Source: an uncultured Mycobacteriaceae bacterium
GTDB taxonomy: Bacteria; Actinomycetota; Actinomycetes; Mycobacteriales; Mycobacteriaceae
Assembly: GCA_902826815.1 (NCBI GenBank)
Contig: CADEGF010000031.1
Coordinates: forward strand, 1-64,000
Direction of reading: 5' to 3'
DNA: 64,000 nucleotides
Part shown: one piece after another, positions 55,555-64,000 of the stretch
Layout of the letters: each line of letters starts with the position of its first letter
How positions within the stretch are numbered: position 1 is the stretch's first letter
The notes under the pieces: model-generated
What the model saw: the letters and a program-made list of their open reading frames with translations, nothing else
Databases searched by the model: none
Told to the model about the DNA's origin: nothing
Translations under genes and position numbers: made by a program

Positions 55555-57360
55555 GTGGCGCTCTACCGCAAGTACCGGCCGTCGACCTTCGCCGACGTTG
55601 TCGGCCAGGAGCACGTCACCGAACCGCTGTCCACCGCGCTGACGGCGGGCCGCATCAACCACGCGTATCTGTTCTCGGGCCCGCGGGGCTGCGGCAAGAC
55701 CTCGTCGGCGCGGATCCTGGCCCGCTCACTGAACTGCGAGCAGGGGCCGACCGCGACACCGTGCGGTGTCTGCGACTCGTGCGTCGCGCTTGCCCCCAAC
55801 GGACCTGGCAGCGTGGACGTCGTCGAACTCGACGCGGCGAGCCACGGCGGCGTCGACGACACCCGCGAACTCCGCGACCGCGCGTTCTACGCGCCTGCGC
55901 AGTCCCGCTACCGCATCTTCATCGTCGACGAAGCACACATGGTGACCACGGCGGGCTTCAACGCGCTGCTCAAGATCGTCGAGGAGCCGCCCGACCACCT
56001 GATCTTCGTGTTCGCGACCACCGAACCCGAGAAGGTGCTTCCGACCATCCGCTCGCGAACCCACCATTACCCGTTCCGGCTGCTGGCGCCGCGCACCATG
56101 CGGTTGCTGCTGGAGCGAATCTGCGAGCAGGAGGGGGTCGAGGTCGACGAGACCGTCTACCCGCTGGTGATCCGGGCAGGCGGCGGGTCACCCCGCGACA
56201 CCCTTTCGGTGCTCGACCAGCTGCTGGCGGGCGCCGACGGTAACCGGGTGCTGTATCCGCGGGCGCTGGCGCTGCTTGGCGCCACCGATGTCGCGCTGAT
56301 CGACGACGCCATCGATGCGCTGGCCGCAGGAGACGCAGCGGCGCTGTTCGGCGCGGTCGAAGGCGTCATCGACGCGGGTCACGATCCGCGCAGGTTCGCG
56401 ACCGATCTGCTGGAACGCTTCCGCGACCTGATCGTGCTGCAGGCGGTGCCCGATGCCGCCGCCCGAGGCGTGGTCGACGCACCCGGCGACGTACTGGAGC
56501 GGATGCGCGATCAGGCCGCACGCATCGGTGCAGGCACGCTGACCCGTTACGCAGAGGTCGTGCATGCCGGTCTCGGCGAGATGCGGGGAGCCACCGCACC
56601 GCGGCTATTGCTGGAAGTGGTGTGTGCGCGGCTGCTGCTGCCGTCGGCCAGCGATACGGAATCGGCTCTGCTGCAACGGATCGAGCGCGTCGAGACGCGG
56701 CTTGACATGTCGATCCCCGCCGACAGTTCAGCCGCGGCACCCGGGGGTGCGCCTGCCAAGCAGTTCACCCGCAAGAGCAAGGCGCCAGAGCCCGCGCAGG
56801 CGAAGCAGGCGCCGGAGGCACCAGAGCCGGCCGAGCCTCCTCCGCCGTCGCCGCCGCCCGTGCAGCCGCCCGCCGACCCGGTGGTGGAGGCACCCGCCGC
56901 GCCTGCTAGCGCCCCGGTCGCAGGTGAACCCGACGCCGCCGCGATACGCAGGCAGTGGTCCACGGTGCTGGACAAGGTGCGCGAACGCAGTCGGTCGCTT
57001 GCGGTCATGCTGGCCGGAGCCGTGGTCCGCACCGTCGACGGCGGCGCCCTGCTGCTCAACCACGAGTCGGCGCCGCTGGCGAAGCGACTGAACGAACAGC
57101 GCAACGCCGACGTCGTCGAGGAAGCGTTGAAGGATGCGCTTGGCATTGGGCTGAAGGTGCGCTACGAGGTCGGATCACCTTCCGACGCAGGCGCGGTCGA
57201 CGTTCCCGTCGCGGCGGACGAGGTGGCGCGCGATGAGGAAGACAGCATGCTGGCCGAGGCGGGCAGCGACACTTCCGAGACCGAGCGCCGCGATCCCGAA
57301 GAGGCCGCGCTCGAACTCCTGCAGAGCGAACTCGGCGCCCGTCGCATCGACGGCGGCTAA
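55555..57360 (+). CDS. dnaX: DNA polymerase III gamma/tau subunit
   Basis: 601 residues from GTG 55555, whose following residues ALYRKYRPSTFADVVGQEHV are the invariant DnaX start. P-loop GPRGCGKTS (Lys48), zinc Cys61, Cys70, Cys73, Cys76, DEAH-like FIVDEAHMVTTAGFNALLKIVEEPP, sensor FVFATTEPEKV. Domain III to about 385, then a Pro/Ala/Glu-rich linker (to about 465) and a tau-like C-terminal domain. Loads the sliding clamp and links the replisome. No obvious slippery site for making gamma was seen. Confidence 0.95.
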   Translation: MALYRKYRPSTFADVVGQEHVTEPLSTALTAGRINHAYLFSGPRGCGKTSSARILARSLNCEQGPTATPCGVCDSCVALAPNGPGSVDVVELDAASHGGVDDTRELRDRAFYAPAQSRYRIFIVDEAHMVTTAGFNALLKIVEEPPDHLIFVFATTEPEKVLPTIRSRTHHYPFRLLAPRTMRLLLERICEQEGVEVDETVYPLVIRAGGGSPRDTLSVLDQLLAGADGNRVLYPRALALLGATDVALIDDAIDALAAGDAAALFGAVEGVIDAGHDPRRFATDLLERFRDLIVLQAVPDAAARGVVDAPGDVLERMRDQAARIGAGTLTRYAEVVHAGLGEMRGATAPRLLLEVVCARLLLPSASDTESALLQRIERVETRLDMSIPADSSAAAPGGAPAKQFTRKSKAPEPAQAKQAPEAPEPAEPPPPSPPPVQPPADPVVEAPAAPASAPVAGEPDAAAIRRQWSTVLDKVRERSRSLAVMLAGAVVRTVDGGALLLNHESAPLAKRLNEQRNADVVEEALKDALGIGLKVRYEVGSPSDAGAVDVPVAADEVARDEEDSMLAEAGSDTSETERRDPEEAALELLQSELGARRIDGG

Positions 57361-57734
57361 GCCGCTTTCTTTTGCCGGAGCACCAGGACCGGAAGCACCA
57401 AAGTCGCCAGCGCGGTGACAAGCCAGACCACCACGGTGGCCGCGATCCACGATCCGATGCCGCGGATGCTCAGCCCGTTGGTCAGCAGCGAGGCCAGGAT
57501 CAGTGCGGCGAGGGTGGACACCAGGCCGATGCCGCCCAGGAAGGCTGACGCGTACCGGCTGGCCATCTTCAGGAAGAACGGCGACAGGATCGCTTGTGCG
57601 ACAGTGAAGATCACCACCGCGGTGATGAAGCCAAGCGGCGACACGGAGACGCCAGGCACGAGCCAAGCCGCGACGAGCAAGCCGATCGCCGATGAGCCGA
57701 GGAAGACCGCGACGCGAAGCAGAAAGCGAATCAC
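57357..57734 (-). CDS. Phage holin superfamily IV-like membrane protein
   Basis: 125 residues from GTG 57734. Four membrane helices with short loops (FLLRVAVFLGSSAIGLLVAA, GFITAVVIFTVAQAI, LGGIGLVSTLAALILA, WIAATVVVWLVTALATL). This looks like the YvlD/holin-4 family of small bacterial membrane proteins, function unknown and not phage-derived here. Its stop overlaps that of dnaX by 4 bases. A short 10-base gap separates it from the methyltransferase upstream, so it may be in one operon. Confidence 0.75.
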   Translation of the reverse strand: MIRFLLRVAVFLGSSAIGLLVAAWLVPGVSVSPLGFITAVVIFTVAQAILSPFFLKMASRYASAFLGGIGLVSTLAALILASLLTNGLSIRGIGSWIAATVVVWLVTALATLVLPVLVLRQKKAA

Positions 57735-57744
57735 ACCACAGACT

Positions 57745-59061
57745 CTAGGGCGTCCACCATGGTCGCAACGGTAAGCCGCCGTCATTGCCGTCCTCGTCGA
57801 GCTTGACCGCCAGAACCTGGTGAAGCTGAACGACATTGGTTTCGAACCCGAGGCGTGAGCCCGCCATGTACATACCCCACACCTTGGCGGTCGGCAGGCC
57901 GACCTCCTCGACGGCCTCATCCCAGTGTTCGACGAGGTTGCTGCACCAGTCGCGCAGCGTCAACGCGTAGTGGTTGCGCAGGTTCTCCTCGTGCACGACC
58001 TCGAGGCCGACGTCCTGTGCCTCACTGATGATGCGGCCTGACCCGGTCAGCTCTCCGTCGGGAAACACGTAGCGGTCGATGAACGCGTCCGCGGCCGGGG
58101 TGGCCCGGTTGTCCGGCCGGGTGATGCAGTGATTGAGCAGCAGCGCACCCGTGCGCATCTTCGACTGAAGGAAGTCGAAGTACGCCGGGTAGTTGTGCAC
58201 ACCGATGTGCTCGGTCAGCCCAATCGACGACACTGCGTCGAAGCCGGTTTCGACGATGTTGCGGTAGTCGTCGTGGCGCACCTCGGCGAGGTCGGTCAGA
58301 CCTTCCTCGGCGATGGCTTTCTGCGCCCAGGTCGCCTGCTCTTTGGACAGCGTGACACCGATTGCCTTGACGCCCTGCTTCGCCGCGTAGCGGACCATGC
58401 CGCCCCAGCCGCAGCCGACATCCAGCAGTCGGTCGCCCGGATTGAGCCGCAGTTTCTCGAACACCAGCCGATACTTATTCTCCTGCGCCTCTTCCAGCGT
58501 GGCGTCGGCATCCGGATAGCAGGCGCAGGTGTAGGTCATCGACGGCCCGAGCACCCACTCGTAGAACCTGTTCGACACGTCGTAGTGGTGGTGGATCGCC
58601 TCTGCATCGCGGGTCTTGCTGTGCCGCAACCCTTCTGCGATGCGCCGCCAGCGGGGCATCGCCTCCTGCGGCGGCGGCGCGATCGGCTTGAGGTGTTCGA
58701 TCCCGATGGACCGGACGATGTTGGCCAGCACGCGGGCAGGAGGCCGCTTGATGTCCACCTTGTCGGAGAGCGCCCGAAGCACCTCGTAGGGGTCGCCGGG
58801 ATGCACGCCGAGAAGTTCGACGTCACCGGAGACGTAGGCCCTCGCCATCCCGAGTTCGCCCGGCGCCGTCGCGAGATAGGTTGTGCCGCGCGGTGTCAGC
58901 AGGTCCAGGCCAACGGCAGCGTCCGCGGGTCCTGCGGTGCTCCCGTCGTAGGCGCTGAACCTCAGCGGCAGCCGACCGCCTCCTGCGAAGATCTCCAGGA
59001 TCTCGGCAAGTGTCAGCTTCGTGGGCGGCGCGTTGGTCGCGTGGTTCTTGTACGTCGTCAT
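57745..59061 (-). CDS. CFA-type fatty acid methyltransferase
   Basis: 438 residues of the cyclopropane/methyl-branched fatty acid synthase family. SAM motif I LLDVGCGWGGMVRYAA, YDVSNRFYEWVLGPSMTYTCACY, SIGLTEHIG with the active-site Glu, and the C-terminal NHYALTLRDWCSNL. The long N-terminal domain (1-130) marks full-length bacterial CFA synthases. Paired with a FAD oxidoreductase by a 4-base overlap, as in the pairs that make 10-methyl (tuberculostearic-type) acids from oleate; the product is inferred. Equivalent of Rv3720 by order. Confidence 0.88.
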   Translation of the reverse strand: MTTYKNHATNAPPTKLTLAEILEIFAGGGRLPLRFSAYDGSTAGPADAAVGLDLLTPRGTTYLATAPGELGMARAYVSGDVELLGVHPGDPYEVLRALSDKVDIKRPPARVLANIVRSIGIEHLKPIAPPPQEAMPRWRRIAEGLRHSKTRDAEAIHHHYDVSNRFYEWVLGPSMTYTCACYPDADATLEEAQENKYRLVFEKLRLNPGDRLLDVGCGWGGMVRYAAKQGVKAIGVTLSKEQATWAQKAIAEEGLTDLAEVRHDDYRNIVETGFDAVSSIGLTEHIGVHNYPAYFDFLQSKMRTGALLLNHCITRPDNRATPAADAFIDRYVFPDGELTGSGRIISEAQDVGLEVVHEENLRNHYALTLRDWCSNLVEHWDEAVEEVGLPTAKVWGMYMAGSRLGFETNVVQLHQVLAVKLDEDGNDGGLPLRPWWTP

Positions 59062-60449
59062 TTCCGTTGCACCGCCTTTGCGTATAGGTCGAGGAGCCGT
59101 GAATCGGGATCGTATGTCTTCTTTACGGTTTTATACGCTTCCCCGCCGTAGAGTTCGTCGAACTCTTCCTGTGAATAAAAGGCGTCCGAGTACAGCGACT
59201 TGTGTCCGTGCAGCGTGCTGATCTTGCGTTCTATCAGCTTGTTCGTGTGGCCCTCCTCGGGACCGACCGGGACCGACGACCAAAAGCCCACGTTGACGTA
59301 CGTGTGGTGCGGCCGGATCGGGTAGAGCGGCCAACCTCCCTCGTCGCGCAACCGCAGCGGGCACAACCAGATCGGTTCGATCGGCACGTTCTCCAGGAAC
59401 CAGTCCAGGAACTCGACACACCGTTCGATCGGCACCTCGACATCCTGCACGACGCGCTCGAGGGGCGGCCTGCCGTTGCGCTTCTCGATCCGGTCGGCGA
59501 TGTTGAAGCGCTGGTCATAGCCGATCAACTTCCAGTAGAAGCTGCTGCGCCGGTAGCGGCGCGGCCAGAACCGTCGGATCGTCGGGTTCTGCGCGCCGAA
59601 TGCGCGTGAACACCAGAACCAGTCGGTATCCCAACGCCACAGGTAGTCGTGGATGGTCAGCCGGTCGTGCTTTTCGGCTCCGTCCGCGCCCCCGGGGTGC
59701 TGGATCGACCTGTAGTAAATGCTCCTGCCGGTGTAGTCGCTGACGGGGCCAGGCGTCGAGTTCTGCACGCCGACAGTCAGATAGCTCTCGTCGGCACTGA
59801 ACACCACGCCGTCGAGATAGTGCACCGGGGTGCCGTCGATGCCGCCGGTTTCGATGATCCGGTCCATCGCCTCGATCAGCTCCCGCAGCGAGTGGAATCG
59901 CAGGTGCCTCAGCGCGACGAACGGTTTGACCGGTTCCAGCTCGATCTTCAGCCGGACCGAATAGCCCAATGTGCCATATGAATTCGGGAAGGCATGGAAG
60001 AGATCGGAGCACAGGTCGCGTCTTGCGGTGACGACGTCGCCGGTGCCGGTGAGGATGTCCATCTCGAGCACCGACTCGTGCGGCAGGCCGTTTCGGAATG
60101 ACGCAGACTCGATGCCCAGCCCGGTGACGGCACCGCCGAGCGTGATGGTCTTCAGCTGCGGGACGACGAGCGGCGACAATCCGTGCGGGAGCGTCGCAGC
60201 GACGAGGTCCTCATAGGTGCACATGCCCGCGACGTCGGCCGTCTGTGCGTCCGGGTCCACCGAAATCACACCCGTCAGGCCGGACGTATCAAGGCCCTTG
60301 GCGTCGCTCTTCGCGCGGGCACGAAACAGGTTGGACGTCGGCTTGGCCAGGCGGACGGTCGCAGAAGGAGGGATCGCCCGATAGCTGGCGAGGAGTCGCT
60401 GCACGCCTGCGGCATGGGCAGCACGTGCGTCGGTTGCCGAAACTGACAC
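59058..60449 (-). CDS. FAD-binding oxidoreductase paired with CFA-type enzyme
   Basis: 463 residues. FAD-binding type 4 (VAO/DWARF1-like) domain: GVISVDPDAQTADVAGMCTYEDL, PQLKTITLGGAVTGLGIESASFRNG, SYGTLGYSVRLKIEL. C-terminal cap with HTYVNVGFWSS and a distal RLLDLYAKAVQRK. Likely reduces the exo-methylene intermediate left by the methyltransferase that starts within its last 4 bases, giving a methyl-branched fatty acid. Equivalent of Rv3719 by order. Confidence 0.85.
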   Translation of the reverse strand: MSVSATDARAAHAAGVQRLLASYRAIPPSATVRLAKPTSNLFRARAKSDAKGLDTSGLTGVISVDPDAQTADVAGMCTYEDLVAATLPHGLSPLVVPQLKTITLGGAVTGLGIESASFRNGLPHESVLEMDILTGTGDVVTARRDLCSDLFHAFPNSYGTLGYSVRLKIELEPVKPFVALRHLRFHSLRELIEAMDRIIETGGIDGTPVHYLDGVVFSADESYLTVGVQNSTPGPVSDYTGRSIYYRSIQHPGGADGAEKHDRLTIHDYLWRWDTDWFWCSRAFGAQNPTIRRFWPRRYRRSSFYWKLIGYDQRFNIADRIEKRNGRPPLERVVQDVEVPIERCVEFLDWFLENVPIEPIWLCPLRLRDEGGWPLYPIRPHHTYVNVGFWSSVPVGPEEGHTNKLIERKISTLHGHKSLYSDAFYSQEEFDELYGGEAYKTVKKTYDPDSRLLDLYAKAVQRK

Positions 60450-60513
60450 GCATATACGCTAGTCCGCGGTTGCGGCCGATGCGACCGCACCACGATGAGG
60501 GGAGTCATAGGAC

Positions 60514-60954
60514 ATGGGACAGGTCAGCGCGTCGAGCAGCGTCTTGATCGACGCCGCGCCGGAGAAGGTGTTGGCGGCTGTGTCGGATTACACAACGGTT
60601 CGCCCGAAGATCCTGTCGGCGCACTACCGCGACTACGCCGTTCTCGAAGGCGGTCAGGGTGCGGGCACCGTCGCGACCTGGAAGTTGCAGGCGACCAAGT
60701 CGCGGGTTCGCGACGTCAAGGCCGACGTCGACGTCGCGGGGCACACGGTGATCGAGAAGGACGCCAACAGCTCCATGGTCACCAACTGGACCGTCGCTCC
60801 GTCAGGGCCCGGCTCTTCGGTCACGGTCAAGACGTCGTGGCAGGGCGCAGGAGGGATCGGCGGCTTCTTCGAGAAGACGTTCGCACCCTTGGGGCTGAAG
60901 AAGATCCAGGCCGAGGTGCTCCAGAATCTGAAGACGGCGGTCGAGAGTAGCTAG
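60514..60954 (+). CDS. SRPBCC (START-like) family protein
   Basis: 146 residues from ATG 60514. SRPBCC fold: ASSSVLIDAAPEKVLAAVSDYTTVRP at the start, then beta-strands GAGTVATWKLQA, and a C-terminal helix LKKIQAEVLQNLKTAVES. These domains bind lipids or hydrophobic ligands in a deep cavity. No partner is indicated. It stands where Rv3718c lies in M. tuberculosis, convergent with the amidase (4-base overlap). Confidence 0.88.
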   Translation: MGQVSASSSVLIDAAPEKVLAAVSDYTTVRPKILSAHYRDYAVLEGGQGAGTVATWKLQATKSRVRDVKADVDVAGHTVIEKDANSSMVTNWTVAPSGPGSSVTVKTSWQGAGGIGGFFEKTFAPLGLKKIQAEVLQNLKTAVESS

Positions 60955-61706
60955 ACGCGCGGCTGCGCGCCGAGGAAGCCCGCGATACCGCGGACGACGG
61001 CGTCGGCGTACTTCTGCCTGCCCTCGGGTGTGGTGATCAGACCCGCGTCGGCGGGGTTCTTCATGTTGCCCAGCTCGATGAGGATCGAAGGGTACTGAGC
61101 CAGATTCAGGCCCGCAATGTCGGAGCGGGGATTGAGCCCGCCGGTGCCGACGTAGGTCGATGGCACAAGGCCTGAGGCCTGCAGTTGGTCACGCATGGTC
61201 TGCGCGAACTGCACCGACGGGCCCGCCTGCGCCTGGTTGAGCGGCGGCGACGAGTACAGCACGTGGAATCCGCGCCCGGTCGGCGGACCGCCGTCGCCGT
61301 GAATGCTGACGATCGCGTTGGGTTTCAGGGCGTTGGCCATCGCCGCGCGCTCGTCGACACACGGTCCGAGGCCGGTGTCATTGCCGCGTGACATCGCCGT
61401 CCGCACGCCCAGCGCCGTCAACTCCTTGCGGATCCGCAGCGTGGTTTCCCAGGTGAAGCTGTGCTCGGGATAGCCGTCGTTGGTCGACGTGCCGCTTTCC
61501 TGGCAGTTCTTGGTGCCGCCGCGGCCGGTGGGCACCTGGCGGCTGATCGAGCTGTCGTTGGAGCCGTTGTGGCCGGGGTCGAGGAACACGATCATGCCCG
61601 CGATGTTGGCGGGCGCGGCGGATGCGGGGCTGGCAAGCGTCGACGCAGCGACGACCAGGCAGGCGGCCGCTGTCGCGCCGACACGCAGGGTTGCTGACAC
61701 GTGCAC
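60951..61706 (-). CDS. N-acetylmuramoyl-L-alanine amidase (Ami1 type)
   Basis: 251 residues. Signal peptide about 1-30 (ending SPASAAPA), then an amidase_3 domain. Zinc ligands: His in FLDPGHNG, Glu in GYPEHSF, His in VSIHGDGG; catalytic Glu in LIELGNMKN. Cys pair (KNCQESG and GPCVDE) for a disulfide. It cuts the lactyl bond of peptidoglycan in the periplasm during cell separation. Corresponds to Rv3717 by order and motifs; it has no extra binding domain, as usual there. Confidence 0.92.
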   Translation of the reverse strand: MHVSATLRVGATAAACLVVAASTLASPASAAPANIAGMIVFLDPGHNGSNDSSISRQVPTGRGGTKNCQESGTSTNDGYPEHSFTWETTLRIRKELTALGVRTAMSRGNDTGLGPCVDERAAMANALKPNAIVSIHGDGGPPTGRGFHVLYSSPPLNQAQAGPSVQFAQTMRDQLQASGLVPSTYVGTGGLNPRSDIAGLNLAQYPSILIELGNMKNPADAGLITTPEGRQKYADAVVRGIAGFLGAQPRV

Positions 61707-61826
61707 GGCGCCAAGGTAGCCCCTCGCCGTCTAGGCTTGAAAGGCCAAAACGCCGCGTGCCAGCGAGCGCAACCAAGTCGAGACCGCAGAGTTATCAGAA
61801 GTTACCGATACGCATAGGGGACAGTC

Positions 61827-62159
61827 ATGCAACCCGGAGGCCAGCCCGACATGTCGGCGCTCCTCGCTCAGGCGCAACAGGTGCAGCAGAAGCTGATGGA
61901 GGCCCAGGAGCAACTCGCTAACACCGAGGTGCACGGGCAGGCAGGCGGCGGTCTGGTCCAGGTCACCATGAAGGGCAGCGGCGAGGTCGTTGGCGTGTCG
62001 ATCGATCCGAAGGTCGTCGACCCCGAGGACATCGAAACGCTGCAGGATCTGCTCGTCGGCGCGCACGCCGACGCGGCCAGGCAAGTCACCCTGCTGGCCC
62101 AGGAGCGGCTCGGTCCGCTGGCCGGCGGCATGGGCGATCTGGGCCTACCCGGGCTCTAG
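61827..62159 (+). CDS. YbaB/EbfC nucleoid-associated protein
   Basis: 110 residues. YbaB fold: [24 protein letters not shown] helix, [25 protein letters not shown] sheet, then helix [22 protein letters not shown] and a Gly/Leu tail. Binds DNA as a dimer. Directly before recR (12-base gap), the classical ybaB-recR pair; together with dnaX nearby they form a common replication/repair neighbourhood. Confidence 0.93.
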   Translation: MQPGGQPDMSALLAQAQQVQQKLMEAQEQLANTEVHGQAGGGLVQVTMKGSGEVVGVSIDPKVVDPEDIETLQDLLVGAHADAARQVTLLAQERLGPLAGGMGDLGLPGL

Positions 62160-62171
62160 ATTTGAAACGCA

Positions 62172-62783
62172 ATGTTTGAGGGACCGGTCCAGGACCTCAT
62201 CGACGAGCTGGGCAAGCTGCCGGGCATCGGCCCGAAGAGTGCGCAGCGAATCGCGTTTCATCTGTTGTCGGTCGAGCCGCCGGATATCGACAGGCTGACC
62301 GCGGTGCTGGGCAAGGTGCGCGACGGGGTCAAGTTCTGCGAGGTATGCGGAAATGTCTCCGATGAAGACCGCTGCCGAATCTGCTCGGATTCGCGCAGGG
62401 ATGCGTCGCTTGTGTGCGTCGTGGAGGAGCCGAAGGACGTGGCTGCGGTGGAGCGGACGCGCGAGTTCCGCGGCCGCTACCACGTATTGGGCGGCGCGCT
62501 GGATCCGTTGTCCGGTGTCGGTCCTGATCAACTGCGAATTCGCGAGCTGCTCAACAGGATTGGCGAGCGCGTCGACGGGGTGGATGTCGCTGAGGTGATC
62601 ATCGCGACCGACCCCAACACCGAAGGCGAGGCGACGGCGACCTACCTCGTCCGGATGCTGCGCGATATCCCGGGTCTGGCCGTCACGCGAATCGCATCGG
62701 GCCTGCCGATGGGCGGCGACCTGGAGTTCGCCGACGAGGTGACGCTCGGCCGCGCCCTCGCAGGCCGTCGCGCGTTGACCTGA
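62172..62783 (+). CDS. recR: Recombination protein RecR
   Basis: 203 residues. Helix-hairpin-helix near [20 protein letters not shown], zinc finger Cys56, Cys59, Cys68, Cys71, Toprim domain about 80-175 ([26 protein letters not shown]) and a C-terminal region with [19 protein letters not shown]. Clamp-like partner of RecO/RecF in loading RecA at gaps. Complete and standard. Confidence 0.97.
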   Translation: MFEGPVQDLIDELGKLPGIGPKSAQRIAFHLLSVEPPDIDRLTAVLGKVRDGVKFCEVCGNVSDEDRCRICSDSRRDASLVCVVEEPKDVAAVERTREFRGRYHVLGGALDPLSGVGPDQLRIRELLNRIGERVDGVDVAEVIIATDPNTEGEATATYLVRMLRDIPGLAVTRIASGLPMGGDLEFADEVTLGRALAGRRALT

Positions 62784-62879
62784 GTCACAACGATCAACGC
62801 TTCGCAGACGACTTCTCGCACTTCCCCTGCAGAACGTCGATCGCTGTGACATGTCGGTGTCCGAGTGCAGGATGCCGGT

Positions 62880-63770
62880 ATGACAGAGGTGTTCATCGGT
62901 AGTGAAGAAGTCGCCGCGGGTCGGGTAACGCGTCATGAGCTCCGGCGCTGGTACGCGCCCATGTACCGAGGCGTCTACACCCGCAAGGGCGTCGAACTGT
63001 CCCTACGGGATCGCGCCATCGGCGCGTGGCTGGCGTCGGGCAGGAAAGGCGTGGTGGCCGGCGTCGCCGCGTCGGCCCTGCACGGTGCGCCGTGGGTCGA
63101 CCCTGACGTACCCATCGAACTCGTCGGCGCCAAGATGCGCCAACAGCCCGGACTGGTCCCGAGGGCTGACCGCATCATCGAAGACGAGATCACCCTGGTA
63201 TCGGGCCTACCTGTGACGTCCAGGGTCCGAACGGCTTTCGACATGGGGCGTCACCTCGAGCGTGGCGAGGCGCTGGCTCGCCTCGACGCGTTGATGTGGA
63301 ACCAGAAGTTCAACCGCGCCGACGTACTGGCTCTCGGTGATCGTCATCCACGGGCCCCCGGCCTACGCAGGCTGCTCGAACTGCTGCCGCTCGTCGACGG
63401 TGGCGCGGACTCTCCCCGCGAAAGCCGGACTCGGTTGTGGCTTCTGGACGGAGGCCTCCCACCGCCCGAAACTCAGATCCCGGTTCTGCAGAGCGGTACA
63501 CAACCGGTGGCGTGGCTGGACATGGGTTGGCGCGACTACAAGGTCGCAGTCGAGTACGACGGCGATCACCATCGGAAAGACCGACGTCAGTACGTGAAGG
63601 ACATCGCGAGGCTGCGAATGCTCGAAGCGTTGGGCTGGATCGTTATTCGGGTCATTGCCGAGGACAAACCGAGCGATGTCATCGCGAGGGTCGAGGATGC
63701 CCTTATCCGTCGCGGATGCTGTGTCGAGATCGATGACCTACACCGCTTTACCCGCACGTTCGCGGCTTAG
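62880..63770 (+). CDS. AbiEi-like winged-helix / DUF559 nuclease-fold protein
   Basis: 296 residues from ATG 62880. N-terminal winged helix (SEEVAAGRVTRHELRRWYAPMYRGVYTRKG) as in type IV AbiEi antitoxin-like proteins; middle domain with LPVTSRVRTAFDMGRHLERGEALARLDAL; C-terminal PD-(D/E)XK-like part (VAVEYDGDHHRKDRRQY, ARLRMLEALGWIVIRV). Same architecture as the broken gene at 54586. These proteins are widespread in mycobacteria and uncharacterised; no toxin partner is adjacent. It fits the place of Rv3714c. Confidence 0.8.
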   Translation: MTEVFIGSEEVAAGRVTRHELRRWYAPMYRGVYTRKGVELSLRDRAIGAWLASGRKGVVAGVAASALHGAPWVDPDVPIELVGAKMRQQPGLVPRADRIIEDEITLVSGLPVTSRVRTAFDMGRHLERGEALARLDALMWNQKFNRADVLALGDRHPRAPGLRRLLELLPLVDGGADSPRESRTRLWLLDGGLPPPETQIPVLQSGTQPVAWLDMGWRDYKVAVEYDGDHHRKDRRQYVKDIARLRMLEALGWIVIRVIAEDKPSDVIARVEDALIRRGCCVEIDDLHRFTRTFAA

Positions 63771-63778
63771 CCGTCCTA

Positions 63779-64000
63779 CACGCGGCGGGGTGCGGCGAGG
63801 CGTTCGCGGCGTAGCAGGTCCACCTCGGGCAGGTCCAGCGGTGGTAGCTCCCCGACGACCTGCGCCAACAGATGGTCAGCGAGCTGCGGATTGCGGGCCA
63901 GGCACGGGCCGTGCAGATACGTCGCGATGACGCTGCCCTGTACGGCCCCGTCGACGCCGTCGCCATCGCGGTTGCCCGCACCCGAGATCACCTTGGCCAG
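63779..64000 (-). CDS. gatD: GatD-like glutamine amidotransferase (C-terminal part)
   Basis: Only the last about 73 residues are in the window; the start lies beyond the right edge. Visible: VISGAGNRDGDGVDGAVQGSV followed by IATYLHGPCLARNPQLADHLL, with the catalytic His of the triad in TYLHGP. This is the CobQ-type amidotransferase GatD, which with MurT amidates D-Glu of lipid II. M. tuberculosis has murT-gatD next to the recR side (Rv3712-Rv3713), matching the order here. Confidence 0.88.

Noticed and set aside
57357..57734. Phage holin or prophage remnant
   Set aside because: The fold resembles holin-4-type proteins, but no lysis or phage genes are near and it sits in a conserved chromosomal block.

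Overview
The window is high-GC actinobacterial DNA with the gene content of a fast-growing Mycobacterium (Mycolicibacterium): an LpqH lipoprotein, ESX-type substrates, cutinase, LigC/Prim-PolC repair genes, an aminoacetone-type (RMM) microcompartment locus, and a right end that follows, inverted, the Rv3713-Rv3723 gene order of M. tuberculosis (gatD, AbiEi-like gene, recR, ybaB, ami1, SRPBCC, FAD oxidase, CFA-type methyltransferase, dnaX, aspC, ffs, tRNA-Ser, lucA-like). All protein identities come from reading the translated sequence; no database search was run.

Layout. 1-3128: right end of an integrated phage-like element (HNH nuclease, small phage-type proteins, two cargo-like unknowns), closed by a 28-bp copy of a tRNA-Ser 3' end (3101-3128), the likely attachment site. 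3129-16150: envelope/secretome region: two very large exported beta-rich proteins with a shared N-terminal export module, a small Cys-containing secreted protein, an alpha/beta hydrolase and its decayed duplicate, a DUF4185 (arabinanase-like) protein with a duplicated 60-bp tail, a cutinase and LpqH. 16280-24768: metabolism (variant tRNA-guanine transglycosylase, P450, O-methyltransferase, flavin amine oxidase, amino-acid ABC importer with fused binding protein and permease, CoA transferase). 24775-27812: ESX-linked polymorphic toxin with an RNase A-like tip and two or three immunity-type genes. 27997-28875: GluQRS.

28882-42641: the most striking region. A minus-strand operon encodes class III aminotransferase/phospho-lyase, CoA-acylating aldehyde dehydrogenase, two BMC-T, one BMC-H and one BMC-P shell protein, a putative cargo/assembly protein, an amino-alcohol kinase, an SDR dehydrogenase and a GntR regulator. 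Divergently, an APC permease is followed by a B12-dependent diol dehydratase (large and medium subunits fused, separate small subunit) and its reactivase. The expected pathway is aminoacetone to 1-amino-2-propanol to its phosphate to propionaldehyde to propionyl-CoA; the dehydratase would give a second route to propionaldehyde from a 1,2-diol. A near-palindromic motif shared by the divergent promoter and the GntR leader is a candidate operator.

42635-52913: MBL-fold hydrolase, LigC1, LigC2 and Prim-PolC, a beta-propeller protein, a LipE-like esterase, small exported proteins, an NAD(P)-dependent reductase, PepA-like serine protease and a LucA-like membrane protein. 52986-64000: tRNA-Ser(GGA), SRP RNA and the conserved aspC-dnaX-recR-gatD block, including a frameshifted AbiEi/DUF559-type gene and an intact paralogue.
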